NCBI RefSeq assembly: GCF_038958875.1 | Contig: NZ_CP152407.1 | Location: forward strand, 1,495,501 to 1,559,500 | Reading direction: 5' to 3' | Origin: Acidovorax sp. FHTAMBA | GTDB taxonomy: Bacteria > Pseudomonadota > Gammaproteobacteria > Burkholderiales > Burkholderiaceae_C | Length of the DNA stretch: 64,000 nucleotides | Position numbers and translations under genes: made by a program | Shown here: one piece after another, positions 54,701 through 62,162 of the stretch | How the letters are laid out: every line of letters starts with the position of its first letter | How positions within the stretch are numbered: position 1 is the first letter of the stretch | Notes under the pieces: model-generated | The model's database searches: none | What the model was told of the DNA's origin: nothing | What the model saw: the letters and a program-made list of their open reading frames with translations, nothing else

Positions 54701-54904
54701 CAAAAAGCCGTGGCGGTCCTCGCCGTAGTCCACAAAACAGGCTTCCAGCGAGGGCTCGACGCGGGTGACAACGGCCTTGTAGATGTTGCCCTTGCGCTGT
54801 TCGCGCCCTTCAATTTCGATTTCGTAGTCGAGGAGCTTTTGTCCGTCGACGATGGCCAGGCGCCGTTCTTCGGCCTGCGTGGCGTTGATGAGCATCCGCT
54901 TCAT
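51746..54904 (-). CDS. rne: ribonuclease E
   Basis: A 1052-residue endoribonuclease for mRNA decay and rRNA/tRNA processing. N-terminal half: MKRMLINATQAEERRLAIVDG, S1 domain (KGNIYKAVVTRVEPSLEACF), 5'-sensor and DNase I-like part with the catalytic Asp residues in LIVIDFIDME and VSVDVNSARA, and the Zn-link CPRCGGSGHIRDTES (about residue 405). The C-terminal half is low-complexity: an Arg/Gly-rich RNA-binding stretch (about 640-740) with many RGG and GRGG units, then an Ala/Pro-rich stretch, ending in a short ordered tail. This scaffold for degradosome partners is typical of the family. The 5' leader is long and structured (next entries). Confidence 0.96.
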   Translation of the reverse strand: MKRMLINATQAEERRLAIVDGQKLLDYEIEIEGREQRKGNIYKAVVTRVEPSLEACFVDYGEDRHGFLPFKEISRTYFAPGVSPSQARINEVIKEGQELLVQVEKEERGNKGAALTTFVSLAGRYVVLMPNNPRGGGVSRRIEGEDRAELKEAMDQLEYPNGMSIIARTAGIGRSAPELQWDLNYLLKLWNAIDGAAKGGKGAFLIYQESSLVIRAIRDYFNNDIGDILIDTDDIYEQAQQFMAHVMPEHAARVKRYRDDAALFSRFQIEHQIESAYARTVQLPSGGAIVIDHTEALVSVDVNSARAIKGGDIEETATRTNLEAADEVARQMRLRDLGGLIVIDFIDMEESKNRREVENRLRDALRQDRARVQFGTISKFGLMEMSRQRLKPALSEGSSIPCPRCGGSGHIRDTESSALQILRIIQEESMKDNTAAVHCQVPVEVASFLLNEKRTEIAKIELKQRVAVLMVPNKTLETPNYRLERLKHDDPRLDHIEASYKLAEEVEDPTAVTRRSQEPTNKQTPVIKGVLPDAPAPIAEPREPRPEGAARAPRGGQRPAAATAAAPVAAPAPVAAAPQEQGFFGWLKSLFGFGDTPAAPASVAAPAPVVTPEPSGRGEPRRDGRSGEGRGGRGGRGGNRDGQRDGAPREGNGEGRGRRGERSTEGRAPRDAESRPPRDAERRPEGEARDGQGRDGGRNGREGREGGGRGRRDNTEPRHQNAGLNGDNTTAMTAQVEGPNGGNNGNGGNSGNTGNGADAQPGQQPRGERGPRRERGERGNRGERTPRAVEAQEAAAAVAPGDFADTAPLAALPDLDLSGNDAQPNGAAAEEQRRERRSRDRYGRDRRERGERGPRDGNGNAEAAAPATLDFDPTQADPAPAQDEAPRRSYFTAPAAEPAAAAPAPAPVAAPVPAPANAPAPVAAPVAAPVAAPVAATPAPAVAPEAVAAPAPIAAPAAQVAPAVSGLPRVQAFALPIDDLQQVAAASGLQWVNSDADKIAAVQAAIAAEPKSIRVPRERPPAVVIDEGPLVLVETRRDLSAMKLPFEQPPSA

Positions 54905-55135
54905 GATGCGATTCCTTCTCGTGTTTCGCGGTCGGCAGCGGCGCGGCCCACAGGGCTGCGGCGGGCTGCCACCCGCAGTTCAAACCAATAACAACAAGCT
55001 CTACAGGAGCTGTGAATGCCTGGACTGACGCATCGAAACGAAGGGAATTGCCGGGGATGCCAAGAGACTGCCGAGCGCTAGCGCGGCAGTGAAAGGCAGG
55101 GGCGCGTGGATGGGGGCGAGTGAGAGTGGCGCAAC

Positions 55136-55191
55136 TTTGCTATTGAAAAAATAGCTGCTCGCGCTTGCTGGATGGGCGCTGGGGCCGGATT
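55136..55191 (+). repeat. dispersed two-hairpin intergenic repeat, copy 10
   Basis: TTTGCTATTGAAAAAATAGC, then TCGCGCTTGCTGGATGGGC and GCTGGGGCC. Located in the divergent region upstream of rne, inside its probable leader. Confidence 0.85.
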
Positions 55192-55271
55192 GGAGCGCGC
55201 AGCCGGGGGCAACAGCCACCGCCACAAGGTCACCATCCAGCTCATCAACAACCACATGCTCGCTTCGATCC

Positions 55272-55310
55272 GCTGGCAGACCGCTCCCGGGTAGGGAACG
55301 GTCTGCCAGC
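55272..55310. other. long perfect hairpin in the rne-rluC intergenic region
   Basis: GCTGGCAGACCG (55272-55283) pairs with CGGTCTGCCAGC (55299-55310); a further 4-base stem TCCC/GGGA lies inside, separated by a C/A mismatch, with loop GGGTA. Sixteen pairs in total. No T-run follows on either strand, so a terminator is unlikely. On minus it would lie in the rne leader. Confidence 0.75.
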
Positions 55311-55491
55311 TTGGGGGATTCCGTATCAGTGTTTCAATCTGTCAGCCCGCCGCACGGCATACAGGCCACCACAGGCATCTGGCCTGCAATCTGCGTGTAC
55401 GACGCCCGTTGGCATCGACCTACCTGTGCCGATGCAAGGGTTGCGTGGACTAAACTCCAGACAAATCAACCACTTACATAACGACGCGCAG

Positions 55492-56523
55492 GTGAAACAC
55501 ATTATAGGGGGCAAACCGCCATCCCACCCCGCCCCGGCTGTCCACCCTCCTGCAGCACGTCTGGTCGAGGTCGATGCAGACTCCGCAGGGCAGCGGCTCG
55601 ATAACTTTTTGATACGCCACCTGAAAGGCGTGCCAAAAACGCATGTCTACCGCATCATCCGCAGCGGCGAGGTGCGCATCAACAAAGGCCGCGTGAGTGC
55701 CGACACCCGCGTCGAAGTCGGGGATGTGGTGCGCCTGCCGCCCGTGCGCATCTCCAACAAGGTGGCCGAAAAGGCCGAACGGCCTGCGCCCGCGCGCGAA
55801 TTTCCCGTTCTCCTGGAAGACGAGCACCTGATCGCCATCGACAAACCTGCGGGTGTTGCGGTGCATGGCGGCAGCGGCGTGAGCTTTGGCGTGATCGAAC
55901 AGCTGCGCCAGGCGCGGCCTGCCTCCAGGTTCCTGGAGCTGGTGCACCGGCTGGACCGCGAAACCTCAGGCATCCTGCTGGTGGCCAAGAAGCGGTCAGC
56001 GCTCACTCACCTGCAAGACCAGTTCCGTGAGCGCGAGACGGGCAAAACGTATCTGGCGCTGGTCACCGGCACCTGGCCTGCCAACAAGAAGGTCATCGAC
56101 CTGCCACTGCACAAGTACCTGCAGGCGGGGCCGGAAGGCACCTCCGGTGCTGGCGAGCGCCGCGTGCGTGTGACCACGGCCGATGACCCGGATGGCATGC
56201 GCTCCATCACCCTGGTCAAGGTGCGCAGCACCGTGCCCGCGCGCGCTGCGCAGGGCCTGCCCGCCATGTCGTTGCTGGAGGTGACCATCAAGACCGGCCG
56301 CACCCACCAGATTCGTGTGCACCTGGCCAGCCAGGGCCACGCCATCGTCGGGGACGACAAATACGGCGACTTTGACCTCAACAAGCGCCTTCAGAAGCTC
56401 TCGATGAAGCGCATGTTCCTGCACGCATGGCGGTTACAGTTCAATCACCCCGCTTCGGGCGAGCGTGTGCAGCTGATTGCCGAGCTGCCCCCCGAGCTGG
56501 CTGATTTTGTGTCCCCTGCCTGA
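55492..56523 (+). CDS. rluC: 23S rRNA pseudouridine synthase RluC
   Basis: A 343-residue RluA-family pseudouridine synthase, expected to modify 23S rRNA positions 955, 2504 and 2580 (E. coli numbering). The GTG at 55492 is the best start in a region without ATG; an upstream start would extend into the divergent promoter. Domains: S4 RNA-binding (QRLDNFLIRHLKGVPKTHVY, IIRSGEVRINKGRV), then the catalytic domain with the essential Asp in LVHRLDRETSGILLVAKK and KTGRTHQIRVHLASQGHAI. Lies opposite rne, the frequent betaproteobacterial and enterobacterial arrangement. Confidence 0.93.
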   Translation: MKHIIGGKPPSHPAPAVHPPAARLVEVDADSAGQRLDNFLIRHLKGVPKTHVYRIIRSGEVRINKGRVSADTRVEVGDVVRLPPVRISNKVAEKAERPAPAREFPVLLEDEHLIAIDKPAGVAVHGGSGVSFGVIEQLRQARPASRFLELVHRLDRETSGILLVAKKRSALTHLQDQFRERETGKTYLALVTGTWPANKKVIDLPLHKYLQAGPEGTSGAGERRVRVTTADDPDGMRSITLVKVRSTVPARAAQGLPAMSLLEVTIKTGRTHQIRVHLASQGHAIVGDDKYGDFDLNKRLQKLSMKRMFLHAWRLQFNHPASGERVQLIAELPPELADFVSPA

Positions 56524-56547
56524 CGATTCAGCGCGAAAACCCCCTCC

Positions 56548-57222
56548 ATGTCTGCCAAAAACTCCCGTCCGCGCCGCTTCGACCTCATCGCCTTTGACTG
56601 GGATGGCACCCTGTTCGACTCCACCGCCATCATCGTGCGCTGCATACAGGCGGCGGTGCGCGATGTGGGGGGCACGGTGCCCTCGGACAAGGAAGCCGCG
56701 TACGTGATCGGCATGGGTCTGATGCAGGCGCTTGCCCATGCCGCGCCGGATGTGCCGCCCGAGAAGTACACCGAGCTGGGTAACCGCTACCGCTTTCATT
56801 ACGTCCAGCACCAGGACGATCTGGTCCTTTTTGACGGGGTGCTGCCCCTGCTGAACGATCTGCGCGAACGCGGCCACTTGCTGGCCGTGGCCACGGGCAA
56901 GAGCCGGCGCGGGCTGGACGAGGCGCTGCATTCGGTCGATTTGCGCGGGGTGTTCGACGGCTCGCGAACCGCCGACCAGACCGCTGGCAAGCCGCACCCC
57001 CTGATGCTGCAGGAGCTGATGGCGGAATTTGACGTGGCGCCGGAGCGCCTGCTGATGATTGGCGACACCACCCACGACCTGCAGATGGCCGTGAACGCGG
57101 GCTGCGCGAGCGTGGGCGTGAGCTACGGCGCCCACGAGCCCGAAGCTTTTCACGCCCTCAAGGCGCTGGCGGTCGCGCATTCGGTGCGCGAGCTGCACGA
57201 CTGGCTGCTGCACAACGCCTGA
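56548..57222 (+). CDS. HAD-family phosphatase, phosphoglycolate-phosphatase-like
   Basis: A 224-residue HAD hydrolase. Motif I FDWDGTLFDS (nucleophile and acid Asp), motif II VATGK, Lys region GKPHPLMLQEL, and motif IV IGDTTHDLQMAVNAG. The four-helix cap between motifs I and II (about residues 25-95) is of the phosphoglycolate phosphatase type. It is 24 bases from rluC and 26 bases from the Rieske gene, so the genes form a probable operon. Substrate is inferred from family only; other small phosphates are possible. Confidence 0.9.
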   Translation: MSAKNSRPRRFDLIAFDWDGTLFDSTAIIVRCIQAAVRDVGGTVPSDKEAAYVIGMGLMQALAHAAPDVPPEKYTELGNRYRFHYVQHQDDLVLFDGVLPLLNDLRERGHLLAVATGKSRRGLDEALHSVDLRGVFDGSRTADQTAGKPHPLMLQELMAEFDVAPERLLMIGDTTHDLQMAVNAGCASVGVSYGAHEPEAFHALKALAVAHSVRELHDWLLHNA

Positions 57223-57248
57223 CCACCAGGACCAGAGTGGGGATACCC

Positions 57249-57626
57249 GTGACTACGTCTCCTGATCAGTGCATTGCGTTGTGCAACAGTGCGGATTTGC
57301 TGGAAGGCGGCCTGGCCGTTCCGTTCGATGTCCGCTATGCCGGCCAGACGTGTCGGGCGTTTGCGATCCGCTACCGGGGCGTCGCCCATGCCTATCTGAA
57401 CCGCTGCACCCATGTGGCGATGGAGATGGACTACCAGCCCAACCGTTTTTTTGACGACACGGGCCATTGGCTGCTGTGCGCCACCCACGGGGCCGCCTAT
57501 CTGCCGGGCACCGGCGAGTGTGCGGGTGGCCCCTGCCGCGGCGGGCTGGTGAAAATTGCCCTGACGGAGAGTGATGGTGTGGTGCACTGGCATACTGCGC
57601 ACCACCTGCAACCCGCAGAGTTCTAG
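57249..57626 (+). CDS. Rieske [2Fe-2S] domain protein
   Basis: A 125-residue small soluble Rieske protein (start GTG 57249 with GGGGA about 6 bases before it; a GTG at 57237 would add four residues). Cluster ligands: Cys-x-His in NRCTHVAMEM and Cys-x2-His in LLCATHGAAYL, then the typical PCRGGLVKI strand. It is not fused to an oxygenase, so it probably passes electrons or acts in an unidentified step. Lies between the HAD phosphatase and sppA. Confidence 0.88.
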   Translation: MTTSPDQCIALCNSADLLEGGLAVPFDVRYAGQTCRAFAIRYRGVAHAYLNRCTHVAMEMDYQPNRFFDDTGHWLLCATHGAAYLPGTGECAGGPCRGGLVKIALTESDGVVHWHTAHHLQPAEF

Positions 57627-57699
57627 AAAATCCAGGACGAACGACCCCCACGCGCTGACGCCTGCCTGCCTGCGTCCGCCCGGTGCCAGGACGCAAGAC

Positions 57700-58746
57700 A
57701 TGAACGACCCTCAGCAGCCCGGCCCTTCGGGTTTTGACCCAAAAAGCACTCCAGCGCCCGACCTGTGGGCGCAAGCAGCTACTAATTCAGGAGCATCTGT
57801 GAGCGACCCATCGCAGCAACCCGGCTGGGAGCGCGCCACGCTGGAAAAGCTGGCCCTCTCCGCCCTTCAGGAACAGCGCAGCGCCCGCCGCTGGAAGATC
57901 TTCTTCCGCCTGGCGTGGCTGTTGCTGATCGCCGCCGTTGCCTTTGCGGCCCTGCGCCAGGCATCGCCCGGCGCCAGCAAAAGCGCCCCGCACACGGCGG
58001 TGGTGGACATCAAGGGCGAAATCGCCAGCGGCGCCGAGGCCAGTGCCGAGTTTGTGGTGGCCGCCATGCGCAGCGCGCTGGAGGACGAGGGCTCCCAGGC
58101 CCTGGTGCTCCTGATCAACTCGCCCGGCGGCAGCCCCGTGCAGGCGGGCATCATCAACGACGAGATCGTGCGCCTGAAGGCCAAGCACAACAAACCGATC
58201 TACGCCGTGGTGGAAGAAACCTGCGCCTCGGCCGCGTACTACATTGCCGCTGCGGCCGACGACATCTTTGTGGACAAGGCCAGCATCGTGGGCAGCATCG
58301 GCGTGCTGATGGACGGATTTGGCTTTACCGGCACCATGGAAAAGCTGGGTGTGGAGCGCCGCCTGCTGACCGCCGGTGAGAACAAGGGCTTCCTGGACCC
58401 GTTCAGCCCCCAGACGGAACAGCAGCGCGCCTACGCGCAGACCATGCTCGATCAGATCCACCAGCAGTTCATCGCCGTGGTGAAGGCCGGGCGGGGCGAC
58501 CGGCTCAAGCCCACACCCGACACCTTCAGCGGCCTGTTCTGGACCGGCCAGCAGGCCGTGGAAATGGGCCTGGCCGACAAACTGGGCAACCTGGACTACG
58601 TGGCCCGGGAAGTGGTTCAGGCCGAAGACATCATCGATTACACCCGGCGCGACAATGTGGCCGAGCGGCTGGTCAAGCGCTTTGGCGCGGCGATTGGTGT
58701 GGGCGCCGTGAAGTCACTGGCCGTGGCTGGACCTCAGCTGCGCTGA
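57700..58746 (+). CDS. sppA: signal peptide peptidase SppA-type S49 serine protease
   Basis: A 348-residue inner-membrane protease of the short SppA type that degrades cleaved signal peptides. One hydrophobic segment (IFFRLAWLLLIAAVAFAAL, about 69-87) precedes the protease domain with VVDIKGEIASGAEA, LLINSPGGSPVQAGII, catalytic Ser in CASAAYYIAAAADDIF and the candidate Lys in TAGENKGFLDPF. The cytoplasmic N-terminus (about residues 24-33) is coded by a half copy of the dispersed repeat. A second start, GTG 57799, is preceded by AGGAG; it would remove 33 residues, leaving the hydrophobic segment in place. ATG 57700 is kept as the start because the upstream residues look coding. Confidence 0.9.
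   Translation: MNDPQQPGPSGFDPKSTPAPDLWAQAATNSGASVSDPSQQPGWERATLEKLALSALQEQRSARRWKIFFRLAWLLLIAAVAFAALRQASPGASKSAPHTAVVDIKGEIASGAEASAEFVVAAMRSALEDEGSQALVLLINSPGGSPVQAGIINDEIVRLKAKHNKPIYAVVEETCASAAYYIAAAADDIFVDKASIVGSIGVLMDGFGFTGTMEKLGVERRLLTAGENKGFLDPFSPQTEQQRAYAQTMLDQIHQQFIAVVKAGRGDRLKPTPDTFSGLFWTGQQAVEMGLADKLGNLDYVAREVVQAEDIIDYTRRDNVAERLVKRFGAAIGVGAVKSLAVAGPQLR
57769..57797 (-). repeat. half copy of the dispersed repeat inside sppA
   Basis: Read on minus: GCTCCTGAATTAGTAGC, then TGCTTGCGCC, matching the first hairpin of the family. On plus it encodes part of the SppA N-terminus and supplies the AGGAG before the GTG at 57799. Confidence 0.6.
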
Positions 58747-58775
58747 CACCGTCCGACGCGGCCTTTGGGCCATGC

Positions 58776-58816
58776 AAAAAAAAGCCCCGGGTGGAGATTC
58801 CACACGGGGCATTTTT
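58776..58816 (+). terminator. terminator after sppA, bidirectional form
   Basis: An A-run, then GCCCCG with a TGGA/TCCA inner stem and CGGGGC, then a T-run. The symmetric A/T runs make it able to end both the sppA transcript and the convergent MORN-type gene. Confidence 0.85.
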
Positions 58817-58896
58817 GCGTCTGGGCCTGCGTGGCGGTACGTGGTGTGACGCATCCTGCCGTGCCGGGCCTCCGAGGGCTGGCTGGAGGGTGCTCG

Positions 58897-60075
58897 TTAG
58901 CTGTCCAGCCCGCCCGCCTTGCGCTGGCGCGAGCCGTCTTCCAGGATGGTGTCGTCGGCCACCAGCTTGCCCGTCTCGTCCCACTGCTTGCGGGCCGTAA
59001 GGCGCGTGCGTCCCCGGGCATCGGGGGCTGAATACTGTTCTTCCATCGCCAGTCGGCCGTTGTCGTGAAAGGCCTGCTGCGTGCCCACGGGCCATTGCTC
59101 GGCATTGAGCTGCTCGCGCCGCGCCAGCTTGCCATCGTCACGGTACATCTCGCGCTGCAGGCGGGCCTGCTCGCCGGTGCCGGTCCAGGTGCTGCGCTCT
59201 CGCACCGATCCGTTGAGGTACCAGCGCTCGATCTGCACCTCCCGCCCGTCGGCAAAACTGCGCTGCTCGATGAGCTGGCCGGATGCGCCGTAGCGCCTGG
59301 CACTGAGCAGTGCACCGCGCGTGTCACGCAGTGTGCGCTCGTCCGGGGCGAACACGCGTTCCTCGCGCAGCACACTTTTGCCGCCCTCGGTGGTGAAGCT
59401 GCGGTGCACCCGCCGCCCGTCCACCATGAGTTGCTGGGCAGAGACGATGCCGTCGCGGGTCCATTCGGTTGCGCTCAGCAGGCGGCCTTGGTCGTAGTGC
59501 AGCTGCGCGGTTTTGGCGCCGTTGTCTGCATGGAGCAGGGTGTCCGTGGCACCGTCAAAGCCGCAGAGTTTGCGGTCTTCGGGCAGCACGCTGGTGCGCG
59601 GGCAGAACAGGCGTGTGGGCTGGCCCTTGCTGTTGGTTTCCACATAGAACAGCTCCTGTCCGCCGCCGCGGAACGACACGCGCTCCACGCGGCCGGTGGC
59701 GTCAAAGCGCCGCACGGCCCCCTGGGTGCGGCCGTTGTCGGCGGTTTCCTCGCGCCTCACCTGGCCGTTGGGCCAGAACTCGGCCACCCGGCCGTGGCTG
59801 TTGCCGCGTTCGTTGACCGTGCGTTCGCGCTGCAGGCGGCCTTCGCGGTCGAACATGCGCTCCAGGCCCACGAACTTTCCACCCCGCAGTTCCTGTTCGC
59901 GCTGGAGGTGGCCGGTGTCTTCTTCGCGGCAGCGCACCAGCCCGGACTGGCCGGCGGTCTCGGCACCGTTGGAAATATTGATGGGTTTGCCATTCAATTC
60001 ACAACGAATAATGGCCTCAGCGCTTGAACCATAAGCGCTAACAGCTATAAAAAATATAGTGAATAGACGGTTCAT
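58897..60075 (-). CDS. MORN/YwqK-like repeat protein, secreted, signal peptide coded by a dispersed repeat
   Basis: A 392-residue exported protein of repeated short beta-hairpin units (for example GRLQRERTVNERGNSHGRV, GQVRREETADNG, GRVERVSFRGGG, GKLARREQLNAEQWPVG, GRLAMEEQYS), the MORN-type pattern of YwqK/toxin-antitoxin-like repeat proteins. Function is unknown. The start MNRLFTIFF at 60075 is chosen because it gives a Sec signal with cleavage after SAEA; residues 5-21 are encoded by a dispersed repeat (separate entry). Four or so Cys residues follow in the mature part. Convergent with sppA. Confidence 0.82.
   Translation of the reverse strand: MNRLFTIFFIAVSAYGSSAEAIIRCELNGKPINISNGAETAGQSGLVRCREEDTGHLQREQELRGGKFVGLERMFDREGRLQRERTVNERGNSHGRVAEFWPNGQVRREETADNGRTQGAVRRFDATGRVERVSFRGGGQELFYVETNSKGQPTRLFCPRTSVLPEDRKLCGFDGATDTLLHADNGAKTAQLHYDQGRLLSATEWTRDGIVSAQQLMVDGRRVHRSFTTEGGKSVLREERVFAPDERTLRDTRGALLSARRYGASGQLIEQRSFADGREVQIERWYLNGSVRERSTWTGTGEQARLQREMYRDDGKLARREQLNAEQWPVGTQQAFHDNGRLAMEEQYSAPDARGRTRLTARKQWDETGKLVADDTILEDGSRQRKAGGLDS
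60012..60060 (-). repeat. dispersed two-hairpin repeat, copy 11, coding for a signal peptide
   Basis: Read on minus: CACTATATTTTTTATAGC, then TGTTAGCGCTTATGGTTC, AAGCGCTGAGGCC. It aligns base by base with copy 9 apart from about ten changes and one deletion. It lies entirely within the first codons of the MORN-type gene. Confidence 0.88.
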
Positions 60076-60077
60076 GC

Positions 60078-60881
60078 TTAGCGGCCCATCGCAAACACGA
60101 CAGGGGTGCGGTTGTCGGGGGGCGTGGGTTGCTGGCGCCATTGCCGCACCAGTTGGCTGCGAATGCGTGCGTCGGGCAGCGTCAGCCCGCTGGCCAGCGC
60201 CAGGCGGGTGTGGGGCTGCAGCGTCTGCACCAGGGCCTGAAACAGGGCGGCGTTCCGGTAGGGCGTTTCGATGAAAAGCTGGGTCTGTCCTGTCTTGAGG
60301 GCCAGGCTTTCCAGCTCCTTGATACGCTGGGTGCGCTCCTGGCTGTCCTGGGGCAGGTAGCCGACAAACGCAAAGTTTTGCCCGTTCAATCCGCTGGCCG
60401 CCAGCGCCAGCAGCAGCGACACGGGGCCCACCAGGGGCACAACGGGGATATCAAGGTCGTGTGCCGCGCGCACCACGGACGAACCGGGGTCGGCCACTGC
60501 AGGCATGCCCGCCTCGCTGATCAGCCCCATGTCGTGCCCATTCAGTGCCGCTGCGAGCAGCGGGCGTGCGTCGAACGGGGCTGATCCTTTGTCGCCATGG
60601 TCGCCTTTTTTGTGGACTTCGCGGGGAAGCTCGGTGATCTGCTGCTGCTGCAGGGGCGATGCCAGGGGGTGCAGTGCGTCGATGCGTTTGAGGTAGGCGC
60701 GCGTGCTCTTGGCGTTCTCGCACACCCACTGGGTCAGCCGTGCCGCTGTCTGAAGGGTGGCCGAGGGCAGGGCGTTCTGCAGCGGGACCTCGGCGTCGCA
60801 GCCAAAGTCGAGGGGGGCGGGAACAAGGTACAGCGTGCCCTTGCGGGCCTCTGAGCGTGAAGTGGCAGGAGAATTTGTCAT
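60078..60881 (-). CDS. SAM-dependent methyltransferase, RsmI/tetrapyrrole-methylase family
   Basis: A 267-residue protein related to RsmI (16S rRNA 2'-O-methyltransferase). Shared blocks: GTLYLVPAPLDFG, LISEAGMPAVADPGSSVVRAAHD, VPLVGPVSLLLALAASGLNG and QLFIETPYRNAALFQALVQTL. The N-terminal half diverges from classical RsmI, so the substrate may be different; Burkholderiales commonly carry both. It overlaps maf by 4 bases (ATGA), so the two are translationally coupled. The MORN-type gene lies 2 bases downstream. Confidence 0.85.
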   Translation of the reverse strand: MTNSPATSRSEARKGTLYLVPAPLDFGCDAEVPLQNALPSATLQTAARLTQWVCENAKSTRAYLKRIDALHPLASPLQQQQITELPREVHKKGDHGDKGSAPFDARPLLAAALNGHDMGLISEAGMPAVADPGSSVVRAAHDLDIPVVPLVGPVSLLLALAASGLNGQNFAFVGYLPQDSQERTQRIKELESLALKTGQTQLFIETPYRNAALFQALVQTLQPHTRLALASGLTLPDARIRSQLVRQWRQQPTPPDNRTPVVFAMGR

Positions 60882-61477
60882 GGCAGCACCAGGCCCGCCG
60901 CGCGCAGCATGCGGCAGGTGCGGATCAGCGGCAGGCCGATGAGGGCCGTGGGGTCATCACTGTGGATGGCGTCCAGCAGTGCTATGCCCAGGCCTTCACT
61001 CTTGGCGCTGCCGGCGCAGTCATAGGGCTGCTCGGCGCGCAGGTAGCGCTCGATTTCCGGGTCAGACAGGTCGCGGAATTTCACTTCTACCGGGGCAAGG
61101 TCGATCTGCTCGAAACCCGTAGCGGCGCACACCACGGCCACGGCAGTCTGGAACACCACCGTCTGGCCGCGCATCTGGCGCAGTTGTGCCACCGCGCGCT
61201 CATGGTGGCCGGGCTTGCCCAGGGGCTCGCCAGCGAGGTCGGCCACCTGGTCAGAGCCAATCACGACCGCCTCGGGATGAAGTTGCGCCACTGCCCGCGC
61301 CTTGGCCAGCGCCAGGCGCAAGGCCAGGTCGCGCGGGGCTTCGCCGGGCAGGGGGGTCTCATCCACTTCGGGGGCTGCGACGTCAAAAGGCAGGTTCAAC
61401 CGCTGGAGCAATTCGCGCCGGTACCGCGACGTGGAGCCCAATACCAGAGGGCGTTGCAGGGAGGGGGATTGATGCAT
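60878..61477 (-). CDS. yceF: Maf-like nucleotide pyrophosphatase (YceF type)
   Basis: A 199-residue Maf protein that hydrolyses non-canonical nucleoside triphosphates; the YceF subgroup prefers 7-methyl-GTP. Seen: phosphate-binding LVLGSTSRYRRELLQRL, PEVDETPL, VIGSDQVADLAG, LAPVEVKFRDLSDPEIERYL and the conserved CAGSAKSEGLGIAL. Overlaps the methyltransferase gene at its stop and is divergent from yceD, with only 25 bases between start codons. Confidence 0.93.
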   Translation of the reverse strand: MHQSPSLQRPLVLGSTSRYRRELLQRLNLPFDVAAPEVDETPLPGEAPRDLALRLALAKARAVAQLHPEAVVIGSDQVADLAGEPLGKPGHHERAVAQLRQMRGQTVVFQTAVAVVCAATGFEQIDLAPVEVKFRDLSDPEIERYLRAEQPYDCAGSAKSEGLGIALLDAIHSDDPTALIGLPLIRTCRMLRAAGLVLP

Positions 61478-61502
61478 GCGCCGATTCTCTTACACTGCCG
61501 CC

Positions 61503-62051
61503 ATGACCAAGGAATTCTCCGCCCAGCGCCTCGACGTGAAAGCCTTCGCACAGGCCGGGGCTCGGCTGGTGGGCCACGAATCACTGCTGAAGTACGAGCG
61601 CCTGGCGCAGGAGGCCAAGGGCTTGCACCCGGACCTGCTGGTGGACTGGGAGGCGAAAGGCGAGATGCGCACTGCCATGGGCGGAATCGGGCAGGTCTGG
61701 TTGCGCATCAAGGTGCGGGCGAGCTTCCCCATGGAATGCCAGCGCTGCCTGACGCCTGTGGATGTGCCGCTGGAGGTGGAGCGCGAGTTTCGGTTTGTGG
61801 CCGACGAGGCCACGGCGGAGGCCTTGGACGACGAGAGCGAAGAAGACCTGCTGGCCATCAGCCGCGAATTTGACCTCCACGAACTCATCGAGGACGAACT
61901 GCTGATGGCGTTACCCGTGGTGCCCAAGCACGACGAGTGCCCTACTGCCGTGCCGCTGGCGTCTTCCGACGATGATTTTGAGGAAGCCAACGAGGAAAAA
62001 CCCAATCCTTTTGCGGCGCTTGCCGCGCTGCGCAAAGACAGCAAAGGCTGA
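61503..62051 (+). CDS. yceD: YceD/DUF177-family protein
   Basis: A 182-residue protein of the DUF177 family. In many bacteria it lies directly before rpmF and is proposed to help 23S rRNA accumulation or 50S assembly. Seen: the conserved MECQRCLTPVDVPLEVE core (residues about 78-94), an acidic mid-part (DDESEEDLLAISREFDLHELIEDELL) and the late LPVVPKHDEC. The start at 61503 (MTKEFSAQRLDVKAF) is preferred to a codon nine earlier inside the divergent gap. First gene of the yceD-rpmF-plsX-fabH run. Confidence 0.92.
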   Translation: MTKEFSAQRLDVKAFAQAGARLVGHESLLKYERLAQEAKGLHPDLLVDWEAKGEMRTAMGGIGQVWLRIKVRASFPMECQRCLTPVDVPLEVEREFRFVADEATAEALDDESEEDLLAISREFDLHELIEDELLMALPVVPKHDECPTAVPLASSDDDFEEANEEKPNPFAALAALRKDSKG

Positions 62052-62162
62052 TTGGGAGGCCCAAAAAGCATTTGGGTTATAATCGTGGGCTTCACGCGAA
62101 CCCCATCGTGTCTTTTTGGGCTGATCGCGTTTTTACCAACCTATTCCAGATCAGGAGCCATC

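Larger units (their letters stand above)
54905..55491. other. long gene-free stretch between rne and rluC
   Basis: About 590 bases between divergent genes. No credible ORF; the frames seen look like chance ones. It holds the rne 5' leader, repeat copy 10 (55136-55191) and a strong hairpin (55272-55310), plus the rluC promoter region. Long leaders upstream of rne are known to serve autoregulation in enterobacteria. Confidence 0.7.

Noticed and set aside
51698..54991. 1097-codon open frame on plus opposite rne
   Set aside because: Antisense to a full-length RNase E with all motifs; Cys/Gly/Ala-rich nonsense composition. Long antisense frames are expected in GC-rich DNA.
55001..55255. 84-codon minus-strand frame between rne and rluC
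   Set aside because: Runs through a dispersed repeat, lacks a ribosome site and shows no protein-like pattern.
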